NCBI RefSeq assembly: GCF_900197575.1
Contig: NZ_FZLN01000003.1
Location: forward strand, 62,001-126,000
Origin: Acinetobacter apis
GTDB taxonomy: Bacteria > Pseudomonadota > Gammaproteobacteria > Pseudomonadales > Moraxellaceae
Length of the DNA stretch: 64,000 nucleotides
Reading direction: 5' to 3'
Shown here: positions 7,280-16,881 of the stretch, one piece after another
Position numbering within the stretch: the first letter of the stretch is position 1
How the letters are laid out: every line of letters starts with the position of its first letter
Program-made: the position numbers and the translations under genes
Notes under the pieces: model-generated
What the model was told of the DNA's origin: nothing
Database searches by the model: none
Seen by the model: only the letters and a program-made list of their open reading frames with translations

Positions 7280-8629
7280 ATGAAACAAAAACAACCACTC
7301 AGTTTAGATGGTGTCCATCATACGGTGCCAATCCCGCCAGGTGCTTCGTTCTTCCGTAAATTCTTAGCGTTTTCTGGTCCAGGTGCATTGGTTGCTGTGG
7401 GGTATATGGACCCAGGTAATTGGATTACGTCAATTCAGGGTGGGGCATTGTATGGCTATTTATTATTGTCAGTCATTTTACTCTCAAGTTTAATTGCCAT
7501 GCTGTTGCAAGCCATGTGTAGCAAGTTAGGCATTGTCACTGGACTTGATTTAGCACAAGCCACACGAAAACTCGCAGGCCGTCGCTGGTCTTTTGTGCTT
7601 TGGATTGTTGCTGAACTCGCAATTATGGCCACAGATGTGGCTGAGGTAATTGGAACAGCAATCGCTTTAAACCTGTTATTTGGTATTCCACTGATGATGG
7701 GTGTCATCATCACCTTATTGGATGTGTTTCTATTATTGCTATTTTTGTCTTTGGGCATTCGTAAAATAGAAGCTTTTGTTTTTACTTTAATTCTAACTGT
7801 ATTTTTGATTTTTGCTTATGAAGTGATGCTTGCTTCACCACAGATGAGTGATATTTTACAAGGCTTTATTCCACAAAAAGAAATTTTTACTGCAACCTTA
7901 ACTGGGCAGGACTCAGCTTTACTCATTGCGCTTGGAATTGTGGGGGCAACAGTGATGCCGCACAATTTATATTTACATTCCTCTTTGGTGCAGTCGAGGC
8001 AATATCGCCGTGATCCTGAAGGCATGAAAGAGGCTATTCGCTTTTCAATTTTAGATTCGAATGTTCAATTAAGCTTTTCTTTTGTCATTAATTGCTTATT
8101 ACTTATTTTAGGCGCTGCTTTATTTTTTGGTCATGATCCTGAACAACTTGGACGGTTTTCACAACTCTATGCCGCGTTAGAAAATCCGAATATCGTGGGG
8201 CATATTGCCAGTGCTACGCTTGCCACATTATTTGCGGTGGCACTATTGGCATCAGGGCAGAATTCAACCATTACAGGGACCTTGACTGGGCAAATTGTCA
8301 TGGAAGGCTTTATTGAGTTGAAATTGCCACCTTGGTTACGCCGTTTTATTACACGTGCCTTGGCAACATTGCCAATTTTGGTGGCTATTTATGTTTGGGG
8401 TGAGCGAGAAGATGTTATTGAAGGGTTATTGATTTACTCACAAGTTTTTTTAAGTATTGCATTGCCTGTATCAATGATTCCGCTGGTATGGATTACATCA
8501 AGAAAAAAATGGATGGGGGAATTTGCCAATTCTAAATGGTTAATTACACTTGCATGTTTATCGACTACAGCATTGGTGATTTTAAATATTCAGCTGATTA
8601 TTGAAGTTGCACACAAGATTTTTGCTTAG
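7280..8629 (+). CDS. mntH: MntH, Nramp-family divalent metal transporter
   Basis: A 449-residue proton-coupled Mn(II)/Fe(II) importer of the inner membrane with about 11 helices. The Nramp metal-binding signatures are present: GYMDPGNWITS in helix 1 (DPGN) and VMPHNLYLHSSL in helix 6 (MPH), plus the QNSTITGTLTGQIVMEGF transport signature. The ATG at 7280 is taken as start because the family begins near this point. An in-frame GTG at 7247 would add 11 residues but overlaps the region next to the Fur-like box; neither has a strong ribosome-binding site. It ends two bases from a convergent GNAT gene. Confidence 0.9.
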   Translation: MKQKQPLSLDGVHHTVPIPPGASFFRKFLAFSGPGALVAVGYMDPGNWITSIQGGALYGYLLLSVILLSSLIAMLLQAMCSKLGIVTGLDLAQATRKLAGRRWSFVLWIVAELAIMATDVAEVIGTAIALNLLFGIPLMMGVIITLLDVFLLLLFLSLGIRKIEAFVFTLILTVFLIFAYEVMLASPQMSDILQGFIPQKEIFTATLTGQDSALLIALGIVGATVMPHNLYLHSSLVQSRQYRRDPEGMKEAIRFSILDSNVQLSFSFVINCLLLILGAALFFGHDPEQLGRFSQLYAALENPNIVGHIASATLATLFAVALLASGQNSTITGTLTGQIVMEGFIELKLPPWLRRFITRALATLPILVAIYVWGEREDVIEGLLIYSQVFLSIALPVSMIPLVWITSRKKWMGEFANSKWLITLACLSTTALVILNIQLIIEVAHKIFA

Positions 8630-8631
8630 CT

Positions 8632-9051
8632 TTAGTCTGGAATTAAACGCTTGCCCAAGCAAGTAACCTTGTTGTCTGTAAAGTCGAGCTGTTCGTAAAA
8701 TTGAATGACGGCATGATTTTCTGCTCGTACCATCAGTTGTACTTTAGGACAACCCATAGCAATAAGCCGTTTTTCAATATTTTGAATCAGTGCTGTTGCA
8801 ATACCAAGACGTTGGTATTTGGGTTGAACAGCCAAGTAATGGATCCAACCGCGATGGCCATCATAACCACCCATTAACGTTGCAATGACCATATGGTCTT
8901 TTTCAGCAACTAAAAACAAATCATCTTTTTGCTGAATTTTTCTAAAAATATCAATTTCAGGGTGATTCCATGGGCGAGTCAAATGACAGGTTTCCCAAAG
9001 CTCAACGACTGTATCAACATCTTTATTTTCTATAGGTCTGATAATAAACAT
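8632..9051 (-). CDS. ypeA: GNAT acetyltransferase of the YpeA family
   Basis: A 139-residue N-acetyltransferase. The acetyl-CoA loop is YQRLGIATALIQ (about residues 80-91), preceded by HYLAVQPK. The segments VVELWETCHLTRPWNHPEIDI, split across the first 40 residues, and GGYDGHRGW are hallmarks of the YpeA group. The substrate is not known. It is convergent with mntH, with a two-base gap, and its stop lies in the sequence just past the mntH stop, so transcripts probably read into one another. Confidence 0.85.
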   Translation of the reverse strand: MFIIRPIENKDVDTVVELWETCHLTRPWNHPEIDIFRKIQQKDDLFLVAEKDHMVIATLMGGYDGHRGWIHYLAVQPKYQRLGIATALIQNIEKRLIAMGCPKVQLMVRAENHAVIQFYEQLDFTDNKVTCLGKRLIPD

Positions 9052-9062
9052 AAATCACCACC

Positions 9063-9092
9063 AAAATGGCAGGTCTTCAATGATGACCTGCC
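9063..9092 (-). terminator. Terminator after the CoA-transferase gene
   Basis: GGCAGGTC (9068-9075) pairs with GACCTGCC (9085-9092) around a nine-base loop. On the minus strand it is followed by a short T run (9063-9066), just after the stop of the CoA-transferase gene. Confidence 0.7.
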
Positions 9093-9101
9093 GCCTTAAT
9101 T

Positions 9102-10592
9102 CTATATTTTCATGCTGCCATATTTTTCAAAATTAATATGCCAATCAATCGCTTCTTGCAACAGGTGTGGAGTATGACCACCTTTTTCACATGCTCGTGT
9201 AAAATAATCGAATATGCTTGCCTGATAGTCGGGATGAACACAGTGCTGAATAATGACGGCTGCACGCTCTCGTGGCGCAAGTCCTCTTAAGTCTGCTAAG
9301 CCTTGCTCAGTAACAAATATATCAGTGTCATGTTCTGTATGGTCCACATGACTTACCATAGGCACTACTGATGAAATATTGCCTTGCTTTGCAATCGATT
9401 TGGTCACAAAAATAGCAAGGTGTGCATTACGTGCAAAATCGCCTGATCCACCAATGCCATTCATCATTTTGGTGCCACCCACATGGGTTGAATTCACATT
9501 GCCATAAATGTCAAATTCAAGCGCTGTATTGATGCTGATGATACCTAAGCGTCGAATGATCTCAGGGTGATTGGAAATCTCTTGCGGACGTAAAACAAAC
9601 TTATCCTTATAGTTGTCTAAATGATTAAATACACGCTCACCACAGGCTTTAGACAATGTCATTGAACAGCCTGATGCAAATGTCATTACCCCTGCATCAA
9701 TAAGCTCAAATGCAGAGTCTTGTAGTACTTCGGAATACATTTTGAGATCGTGAAAACCTGATGTTTTGAAACCAGACAATACTGCATTGGCAATTGAACC
9801 AATCCCTGCTTGTAATGGTCCAAGATCTTCTGGCAGTCTGCCTGCACGGACTTCATCTTTAAAAAAATGAATCAGATGATCTGCAATCGCTTGTGTATCT
9901 GCATCTGGCTCAGTAATGTTTGATGGAGAATCTGATGTATGGTTAAAAACAATACCAACTACTTTATCTGCATCAAAAGGAATACCGCGTGTACCAATCC
10001 GCTGTTGAATATCAGTCAGTGGGATAGGGGCTCTAGATGGGCGTTGTGATGGAATATAAATATCATGAATGCCTTCAAAATCGGTACTGACTGAGGTATT
10101 AATTTCAATCAGAATTTTTTCGGCAAACTCAATAAAGCTTGCAGAGTTACCCACAGAGGTTGTTGGAATAATCAAACCATCATCAGTAATTGCAACAGCT
10201 TCAATAATCGCTAAATCAGGCTTTTCTAGGGTTTGATGGCGCATTTGTTCAACAGTTTCTGATAGATGTTGATCAATAAACATCACCTGACCCTGATTAA
10301 TTGCTTTACGAAGCGTGCTGTCGACCTGAAAGGGAATTCGACGTGCTAATACACCTTGCTCAGTGAGTTTTTTATCGAGGTCATTGCCTAAACTTGCACC
10401 TGTGACTAAAGTGATTTTTAAAGGATGCTGTGCTGCTTGGTCAATTAGCGCAAGCGGTATGGCTTTTGCTTCTCCAGCACGTGTGAAACCACTCATGCCA
10501 ATAATCATATTGTTTTGAATTAAACGTGCTGCATCTTGTGCTGAAATGACTTTATCCTTTAATTGTGTCAGGCCAATCCGTTCTAATGACAT
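9102..10592 (-). CDS. Succinate/acetate CoA-transferase (acetyl-CoA hydrolase/transferase family)
   Basis: A 496-residue class I CoA-transferase of the AarC/Cat1/YgfH group, cytoplasmic, moving CoA between succinyl-CoA or another acyl-CoA and acetate. The likely nucleophile is Glu288 in MYSEVLQDS, matching the position of Glu294 in Acetobacter AarC. The oxyanion and CoA-binding glycines are in QAGIGSIANAVLSGF (262-276), and NGIGGSGDFARNAHLAIF marks the C-terminal domain. It is transcribed downstream of envZ, but 121 bases separate them and these contain an 18-bp perfect palindrome. Acyl preference cannot be told from sequence. Confidence 0.85.
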   Translation of the reverse strand: MSLERIGLTQLKDKVISAQDAARLIQNNMIIGMSGFTRAGEAKAIPLALIDQAAQHPLKITLVTGASLGNDLDKKLTEQGVLARRIPFQVDSTLRKAINQGQVMFIDQHLSETVEQMRHQTLEKPDLAIIEAVAITDDGLIIPTTSVGNSASFIEFAEKILIEINTSVSTDFEGIHDIYIPSQRPSRAPIPLTDIQQRIGTRGIPFDADKVVGIVFNHTSDSPSNITEPDADTQAIADHLIHFFKDEVRAGRLPEDLGPLQAGIGSIANAVLSGFKTSGFHDLKMYSEVLQDSAFELIDAGVMTFASGCSMTLSKACGERVFNHLDNYKDKFVLRPQEISNHPEIIRRLGIISINTALEFDIYGNVNSTHVGGTKMMNGIGGSGDFARNAHLAIFVTKSIAKQGNISSVVPMVSHVDHTEHDTDIFVTEQGLADLRGLAPRERAAVIIQHCVHPDYQASIFDYFTRACEKGGHTPHLLQEAIDWHINFEKYGSMKI

Positions 10593-10687
10593 ACTTATTT
10601 CTCGATCAAAATTATTTAAACCCTATACAACATGAATTCTAACGTTGTATGGCTTTTTTAGGATGCTTATTAGGCTAAGGTATAGTA

Positions 10688-10705
10688 AATATCTTATAAG
10701 ATATT
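10688..10705. promoter_or_regulatory. Perfect 18-bp palindrome upstream of the CoA-transferase gene
   Basis: AATATCTTATAAGATATT is self-complementary over all 18 bases. It lies 96-113 bases upstream of the CoA-transferase start and just past the envZ stop. It is not followed by T's in the minus-strand sense, so it looks more like a dimeric operator than a terminator. The regulator is unknown. Confidence 0.5.
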
Positions 10706-10713
10706 CAAAAAAA

Positions 10714-12123
10714 TCATTTATTTTCGGTTTTTTGGTTCAGCGCGATGGGTAATGCAATAATGGCTTGAAAGCCGCCTTCTTCTAAATTACGTAAAATGAT
10801 TTCGCCTTGGTGTAAGTCAACAATCCGCTTTACAATTGCAAGTCCTAAACCACTGCCTTGAATGGTACGTGCTGCATTACCACGAACGAAAGGTTGCATT
10901 AAATCTTGTATTTGTTCTTCAGGAACGCCTTCACCTTGGTCAGAAATGCTAATTTTGATGTGTTGACCTTCGACATAAGTGGCAACATGGATCGGTTCTG
11001 CGCCATAGCGTTTGGCATTATTAATCAAATTACCAATTAAACGTTTTAATGATAAGCTACGTGCAAAGATGATAGGAATATCTTGTGGTTCAAATTGAAT
11101 GTTAAGCGGTTGAAATTGAACAATTAGCTCTTGTAGCAACTGATTGATTTGAGTTTCAGACGGCTCTTCATCTGAGCCATCACGCATGTATGAGATGAAC
11201 TGATTTAAAATAGCATCCATATCATCGACATCATAAATCAAACCTTCTTTTAAAAACTCATCAGGCAACATTTCTGCAGTTAAACGGATACGGGTGAGTG
11301 GGGTTCTTAAATCATGTGAAATACCGGCCAACATGATTTTACGGTCTTTTTCTGTCTGTTCAAGAGTATAAATCATATGGTTAAACGCTTGATTAACTTG
11401 TCGAATTTCAAGCGGACCATGATTGGTGGTTAAATAAGGCGCACCACCTGTTTGGCTATAAGAGCGAGCTGCATTTTGTAACCGTTTAAGCGGGCGGTTG
11501 AGCTGCCGAACCAATGTTAAAATAATTAAACATGAAAATAATGGAATACCAATGAGCCATGCTGCAATCAATTCAACACTATAATCTGCATACGTGTTGA
11601 TAGGTTCTTTTAACCAATTGCCATGCATATCTGGAGTTTGAATCCAAATGGTTGGTGTAGGTTTAAATTTAAAGTAAACCGTAACCTGATCTCGGTTGAC
11701 TTGAATTTCTTGGGCTAAACGTTTTTCAATTCGGTCTGTAAAAATATCAGCGATGAATTTGTCTTGAACTTGCGGATATTGTTTAGGATCCGTAATGTAT
11801 TCGACCCCAATGCGTTTATATAACCAATCATCTACATTAATATCTTGGTTTTTATAATAAATATGAAAGTTAGGATTGTGGATAATATCAAGCTGAATAG
11901 CAAGATAACGCGCATGCTGCTGAATTTCTGGCAAATATAAAGTGCGCCAAAAAAATAAAATAGATGTAAATAAGCTAAAAAATACGACAAAAGCAACAAG
12001 AACCGTGGTTCTCATTGCTGCTGATCTTGGCTTAAAGTGATCTAAGAATCGCTCTGTCGGCGTACGTTTAATATCGCAATAACCTGAAGAATCGCTTTGC
12101 GCTTTGTGAGGAGCTGATGTCAT
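10714..12123 (-). CDS. envZ: EnvZ-type sensor histidine kinase
   Basis: A 469-residue inner-membrane sensor. Transmembrane helices lie at about 38-60 and 184-205, enclosing a periplasmic domain of about 120 residues. HAMP follows at about 206-258, then the H-box with phospho-acceptor His270 (LAGISHDLRTPLTRIR). The ATPase domain carries the N-box NLINNAKRYG, the G1 box DQGEGVP and the G2 box GSGLGLAIVKRI. It is 41 bases downstream of ompR on the same strand and is its cognate kinase. OmpR/EnvZ pairs govern envelope and osmotic responses. The periplasmic domain is unlike that of E. coli, so the stimulus is open. Confidence 0.9.
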   Translation of the reverse strand: MTSAPHKAQSDSSGYCDIKRTPTERFLDHFKPRSAAMRTTVLVAFVVFFSLFTSILFFWRTLYLPEIQQHARYLAIQLDIIHNPNFHIYYKNQDINVDDWLYKRIGVEYITDPKQYPQVQDKFIADIFTDRIEKRLAQEIQVNRDQVTVYFKFKPTPTIWIQTPDMHGNWLKEPINTYADYSVELIAAWLIGIPLFSCLIILTLVRQLNRPLKRLQNAARSYSQTGGAPYLTTNHGPLEIRQVNQAFNHMIYTLEQTEKDRKIMLAGISHDLRTPLTRIRLTAEMLPDEFLKEGLIYDVDDMDAILNQFISYMRDGSDEEPSETQINQLLQELIVQFQPLNIQFEPQDIPIIFARSLSLKRLIGNLINNAKRYGAEPIHVATYVEGQHIKISISDQGEGVPEEQIQDLMQPFVRGNAARTIQGSGLGLAIVKRIVDLHQGEIILRNLEEGGFQAIIALPIALNQKTENK

Positions 12124-12164
12124 AAGTGATCAATTTAAACCTAGATAAAAGCGGCTCTCAATCT

Positions 12165-12929
12165 TTATTCAGAGCCGTCTGGAACAAATACATAACCAAT
12201 GCCCCAAACCGTTTGGATATAACGGGCACGTGCAGGGTTATCTTCAATTAAGCGGCGTAAACGAGACACTTGAACATCAATCGAGCGCTCCATCGCACCC
12301 CATTCACGGCCACGTGCAAGATTCATTAGTTTATCACGTGTAAGCGGCTCACGAGGATGTTGAACCAAGGCTTTTAGAACCGCAAATTCACCTGTCGTTA
12401 ATGTAACTACCTGCCCCTCACGGGTGAGTGTACGAGTTGATAAATCAAGTGACCATGTCCCAAAACTTACCACTTCCATTTGCTGGCTTGGTGCGCCCGG
12501 TACTTCACGTACTTGACGGCGTAAAATAGCGCGGATTCGTGCCAAGAGTTCATTTGGATTAAATGGTTTTGGTAAGTAGTCATCGGCTCCAGCATCTAAG
12601 CCTGCAATACGGTCTGCATCACTGCCACGTGCTGTAAGCATGATGATTGGCGTATCCAAATTAGATTGTCTTAAACGGCGACAAATACTTAAGCCATCTT
12701 CAACAGGAAGCATGAAATCAAGCACAATCAAAGAGAACAATTCACGCTGCAGTAAACGATCCATTTGTGTTGCATCATGTGCTGTTTTGACCACAAAGCC
12801 TTTATCTTCTAAAAAGCGCTGTAGCAATGTACGTAAGCGTACATCGTCATCCACCACTAAAATCCGCTCAACACGGTCAGTGTCATGTGCCACATTTTCT
12901 GTGTTTTCAGCAGGTACCACTAAACTCAT
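12165..12929 (-). CDS. ompR: OmpR-type response regulator
   Basis: A 254-residue two-domain regulator. The receiver domain (about 22-135) has the acidic pocket DDD at 27-29, phospho-acceptor Asp71 (LIVLDFMLP) and Lys121 (YLPKPFNP). The C-terminal winged helix (about 155-250) ends VSRLRRLIEDNPARARYIQTVWGIGYVFVP in sense, the DNA-recognition region of the OmpR/PhoB group. A non-conserved N-terminal extension of about 20 residues precedes the receiver. It is the first gene of the ompR-envZ pair. Confidence 0.92.
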   Translation of the reverse strand: MSLVVPAENTENVAHDTDRVERILVVDDDVRLRTLLQRFLEDKGFVVKTAHDATQMDRLLQRELFSLIVLDFMLPVEDGLSICRRLRQSNLDTPIIMLTARGSDADRIAGLDAGADDYLPKPFNPNELLARIRAILRRQVREVPGAPSQQMEVVSFGTWSLDLSTRTLTREGQVVTLTTGEFAVLKALVQHPREPLTRDKLMNLARGREWGAMERSIDVQVSRLRRLIEDNPARARYIQTVWGIGYVFVPDGSE

Positions 12930-13255
12930 AAAGTGCTCCCTTTTTATTTGTTAATTTTGTATTAGATAGCTTGAGTATAATGCCTTAAAGCATGCAAAGG
13001 CTATGGATTAATGCGTTCAATTTTACAAATATATACAGATATATAGGCAATTTTTTTGTTTTTATCTATTTTTTTTAAAGTGTGTTAATATTTAATCAGA
13101 TTAAATAAAATAATGACATATATATGTATTTTCACGAAATTCAACCCTGTTGAGTCAAGTAAATCATAAATTTTGTTGTTTTAACTGTAGATTTTACAAG
13201 CATGGTCTTTATAATCTCTGTTTTTAGTATGTTCCTTAAATAGGATTTTCACACG
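12930..13255. other. Divergent intergenic region, ompR / tex
   Basis: 326 bases without a gene, very AT-rich, carrying the divergent promoters of ompR (minus) and tex (plus). A stretch near 13027-13050 (ATATATACAGATATATAGGC) is low complexity. I see no convincing operator, small RNA or open frame. Confidence 0.5.
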
Positions 13256-15595
13256 ATGACTGACCTCGTTCAGCAGTTGGCAAGTGAGCTTGCCGCACGT
13301 CCGAACCAAGTAGAAGCTGCAATTCGTTTAATTGATGAAGGCGCTAGCGTGCCGTTTATTGCACGTTACCGTAAAGAGGCGACAGAAGGGTTAGACGATG
13401 TACAACTTCGCCTGCTCAACACGCGGTTAAGCTATTTACGTGATCTTAACGAGCGCCGTGAAAAAGCGATCCAGTCATTAACTGAGCAAGATAAGCTAAG
13501 TGATGATCTGTTGGCACGCATCAATGGGGCTGCAACTAAAAATGCATTAGAAGAAATTTACGCGCCATATCGTCCAAAGCGCACCAGTAAATCATTTAAA
13601 GCAAAAGAAGCAGGTCTTGGCCCAATTGCAGACAAAATATTAACTGAAGATCTTGATCCAAAAGCAGCATTGGCTGGTTTTGAGCATGCAGATTATCCAG
13701 ATGAAGCCACTCAATTAGATGCAGTACAGCATATTATTATTGATACATGGGCGCAAAATATTGCATTGTCTGCTGAATTAAAAGCAACTTTTGCAAAAAC
13801 AGCCGTATTAAAAAGTACAGTGGCATCAGACGAGAAAAAAGAAGTTGGTAAGAAATTTAGAGATTACTTTGATTTCAAAGAAAACTTAAATAAATTACCG
13901 TCTCATCGTTTATTGGCAATGCTTCGTGGCCGTCAAGAAAACGTGTTGGGCTTAAAAGTTGATGGAGAAAATGATGCGCCTTTAGCGCGTATTGTTGATG
14001 CATATCAATTAACTACTGTGCAGCCAGAAACTCGCCAATCATTCTTACAAGAAACGGCAAAGCAATTTTGGTCAGCAAAGTTACGCCCACAAATTGAACA
14101 TTCATTATTAACAGAAAAACGTCTTTCGGCTGAAGCGGAAGCAGTACAAGTATTTTCTGAAAACTTGCGCCATCTTTTATTGTCTGCGCCAGCTGGCGGT
14201 CGTACCACATTAGGTGTGGACCCAGGTGTACGGACTGGTGTGAAGTTGGCTGTTGTGAATGCATCAGGCGATGTAGTTGCACACAGTACAGTTTACCCAT
14301 TTGCACCAAAAGAAGATGTAACAGGGGCAAAAGAAGAGCTTGCGCGTTTATGCCGTGAGTTTTCTGTTGACCTTGTAGCCATTGGCAATGGTACAGCCAG
14401 TCGTGAGACAGAAGCTGTGATCACTGAAATGATGGCAGAGCATCCAGATTTATCTTTAACCCGCGTTACAGTAAGTGAAGCAGGTGCATCTGTTTATTCT
14501 GCAAGCGAATTGGCAACTCAAGAATTGCCTGAGCTTGATGTTGCAATTCGCGGTGCGGTGTCTATTGCACGTCGTTTGCAAGATCCGTTGGCGGAACTTG
14601 TTAAAATTGATCCTAAATCAATTGGTGTGGGTCAATATCAGCATGATGTTAACCAAACCGGTTTAGCTGCTGCACTTGATGCTGTGGTTGAAGACTGTGT
14701 TAATGCGGTTGGTGTTGATGTAAACACAGCATCGCCTGCAATTTTAGGGTATATCGCAGGTTTAAATAAAGCCATTGCACAGCAAATTGTTGAATACCGT
14801 AAGCAGCATGGACGTTTTGAAAACCGTCAAGTGCTTAAAAATGTACCTCGTTTAGGTGAGCGTACTTTTGAGCAAGCAGCAGGCTTCTTGCGTGTACATC
14901 AAGGCGATCAAATTTTAGATACCTCTTCGGTACATCCTGAAAGCTATGCACTGGTTGAACGTATTGCAAAAGCACACGAAAAAACAGTAGAGGATTTAAT
15001 TGGTCAAAGCGAAATTATTCGTCAAGTGAAAGCAGAAGATTTCATTAACGATGAATTTGGTTTACCGACTGTTGTCGATGTTTTGGCTGAATTAGAAAAA
15101 CCAGGCCGTGACCCACGTCCAGCATTCCGTACAGCTAAATTCCGTGATGATGTCAAAGAAGTGACAGATTTACAGCTGGGTATGGAACTTGAAGGCGTGA
15201 TTACCAATGTGACGAATTTCGGTGCTTTTGTTGATGTGGGTGTTCATCAAGATGGATTAATCCACATTTCAGAGCTTGCAAATGAGTTTGTTTCTGATCC
15301 ACAAAAAATTGTGAAGCCTGGACAAATTGTTCAAGTCCGTGTGATTCAAGTTGATGCTGAGCGTAAGCGTATCAATTTGAGTATGCGTCCTGAAAATAGT
15401 CAGCCTGCAGCGAAACCTGCACGTGCTCCACGTCGTGATAAACCTGCGGACGAAAAGCCACAAGCGAAACGCCCTGCAGCACGTAAAGATCAGCCTGAGC
15501 GTAACAAACAGCAAAAGCCTGCGAAACCACAAGAGCAAAAAATTGGTGGTTTAGGTGCTTTGTTGTTACAAGCTGGAATTAAAGGTTCGAAATAA
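13256..15595 (+). CDS. tex: Tex, RNA-binding transcription accessory protein
   Basis: A 779-residue cytoplasmic protein with the Tex domain order: helical N-terminal region (1-200), YqgF/RNase H-like domain (about 320-450, starting TLGVDPGVRTGVKLAVV), helix-hairpin-helix pairs (about 485-560, ...SPAILGYIAGLNKAIAQQIVEYR), and a C-terminal S1 RNA-binding domain (about 640-715, GMELEGVITNVTNFGAFVDVGVHQDGLIHISEL). A basic, proline/lysine-rich tail of about 50 residues follows. The tail is variable in the family. Tex affects transcription fidelity and virulence gene expression in several bacteria; its biochemical target is not settled. It stands alone and ends at a strong bidirectional terminator. 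Confidence 0.95.
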   Translation: MTDLVQQLASELAARPNQVEAAIRLIDEGASVPFIARYRKEATEGLDDVQLRLLNTRLSYLRDLNERREKAIQSLTEQDKLSDDLLARINGAATKNALEEIYAPYRPKRTSKSFKAKEAGLGPIADKILTEDLDPKAALAGFEHADYPDEATQLDAVQHIIIDTWAQNIALSAELKATFAKTAVLKSTVASDEKKEVGKKFRDYFDFKENLNKLPSHRLLAMLRGRQENVLGLKVDGENDAPLARIVDAYQLTTVQPETRQSFLQETAKQFWSAKLRPQIEHSLLTEKRLSAEAEAVQVFSENLRHLLLSAPAGGRTTLGVDPGVRTGVKLAVVNASGDVVAHSTVYPFAPKEDVTGAKEELARLCREFSVDLVAIGNGTASRETEAVITEMMAEHPDLSLTRVTVSEAGASVYSASELATQELPELDVAIRGAVSIARRLQDPLAELVKIDPKSIGVGQYQHDVNQTGLAAALDAVVEDCVNAVGVDVNTASPAILGYIAGLNKAIAQQIVEYRKQHGRFENRQVLKNVPRLGERTFEQAAGFLRVHQGDQILDTSSVHPESYALVERIAKAHEKTVEDLIGQSEIIRQVKAEDFINDEFGLPTVVDVLAELEKPGRDPRPAFRTAKFRDDVKEVTDLQLGMELEGVITNVTNFGAFVDVGVHQDGLIHISELANEFVSDPQKIVKPGQIVQVRVIQVDAERKRINLSMRPENSQPAAKPARAPRRDKPADEKPQAKRPAARKDQPERNKQQKPAKPQEQKIGGLGALLLQAGIKGSK

Positions 15596-15603
15596 TCGAG
15601 CCT

Positions 15604-15644
15604 AAGCATAAAAAACCTCTCTAAGTGAGAGGTTTTTTATGCTT
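15604..15644. terminator. Bidirectional terminator between tex and the SDR gene
   Basis: A 16-bp perfect stem (15606-15621 with 15627-15642), extendable by two A-T pairs, with a five-base loop. A6 and T6 runs inside the stem make it work on both strands. It overlaps the end of the convergent SDR gene. Confidence 0.9.
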
Positions 15645-16531
15645 TATTTTTTATCTTCTGGAAACAGTTTGGCATATGCTTTTTGGATCAACGTCAGCTT
15701 TTGCTCAGGTTCTGCAGTTGCTGTTGAGCTTGGGATCAAATGAAAACCAATGGACATTAATTTATTATTGAGTTCAGGCAATACTGCGTAGGTTAGTGAT
15801 GCAAAACGACCTAAATGCGTAGCTACATTTTTTTGTCGTGTGACAATCGCTTTCGCAATTAAATCGGCTGCTTGTTCAGTTGAGAGTGTTGGCACATATT
15901 TATAGATTTTAGTCGGTGCAATCATGGGTGTACGAACAAGTGGCATATATACAGACGTAATTGCAATTTTATGGCGGTGTACTTCAGCAGCCAAACAACG
16001 GCTAAAAGCATCAAGCGCAGCTTTAGAGGCTACATAAGCAGAAAAACGCGTTGCATTGACCAACACACCAATAGAACTGATATTAATAATATGCCCATGC
16101 TTTGATTTAATGAGGTGCGGCAATAGATTAAGCACCAACCGTACAGCACCAAAATAATTCAGTTGCATGGTACGTTCAAAATCATGAAAGCGGTCAAGTG
16201 ATTCCTCAACAGCACGACGGATTGAACGACCTGCATTATTAATCAGGATATCAACCCGATCAACCGAGTCTAGAATTGCTTTTGAGCAACGATCAATTTG
16301 TTCCATATCATTTAAATCACATGGAAACACAGATGCTTGACCACCTGCTTGTTCAATTTCAGCTTTGATTGAGAGTAATGTCTCTTCTGTACGTGAGACA
16401 AGTAGAACATGCGCACCTGCATGAGCGAGGCGTTTGGCAATGGTTAAGCCAATTCCGCTTGATGCACCTGTAATCAGTGCAACTTTTCCTTGAACTTTTT
16501 CTTGAAAAATATGCTCAAACTTTTTTTTCAC
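15644..16531 (-). CDS. Short-chain dehydrogenase/reductase
   Basis: A 295-residue classical SDR. The cofactor motif is TGASSGIG (about 20-27), then NNAG near residue 98, and the catalytic Ser-Tyr-Lys appear in NISSIG and YVASK (Y and K four apart). The arginine after the first beta strand region (VSRTEET) suggests NADP(H). The extra C-terminal 50 residues, ending in a hydrophobic stretch, are seen in SDRs acting on lipophilic substrates. The substrate is unknown. It stands alone between two convergent or divergent housekeeping genes. Confidence 0.8.
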   Translation of the reverse strand: MKKKFEHIFQEKVQGKVALITGASSGIGLTIAKRLAHAGAHVLLVSRTEETLLSIKAEIEQAGGQASVFPCDLNDMEQIDRCSKAILDSVDRVDILINNAGRSIRRAVEESLDRFHDFERTMQLNYFGAVRLVLNLLPHLIKSKHGHIINISSIGVLVNATRFSAYVASKAALDAFSRCLAAEVHRHKIAITSVYMPLVRTPMIAPTKIYKYVPTLSTEQAADLIAKAIVTRQKNVATHLGRFASLTYAVLPELNNKLMSIGFHLIPSSTATAEPEQKLTLIQKAYAKLFPEDKK

Positions 16532-16881
16532 GAGAAGATACCTAGGCTCATATTATCTAGATCAGTGTGCATTAAATAGAGACCCCATTTAATGGCAAAC
16601 ACGTTGAAAATGGGAGAGGAATATAACAAAAAATACACGTAAAAAAATGCACTTTTAAAATAAATATTGAATTTATTCATTTCAGAAGAGCAATGATTTA
16701 TAGGTAAATGAAAATTAACATATTCCTACAGCCCAACAGTATAGCCGATATTGAATGACAGTTGCGGGTAATTCATTTCATCTGCTGCTTTAAAATCTCA
16801 GAAGCCTTATTTTTTAACCACTTTCAGGTATACTACGTCAAAACGTTTTTGTGCTACTTACATTTTAATTGAGGAGTCCGC
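16532..16881. other. Intergenic region, SDR / ettA
   Basis: 350 bases without a gene. It must hold the divergent promoters. A TATACT at 16829-16834 is a plausible -10 for ettA, about 50 bases before its GTG start. GAGGAG at 16872-16877 is the ettA ribosome-binding site. No other structure stands out. Confidence 0.45.

Noticed and set aside
14005..14330. Antisense frames within tex and in other long genes (gltB, murE, ettA)
   Set aside because: They are shadows of strongly coding sequence on the other strand, with no ribosome-binding sites or recognisable domains.
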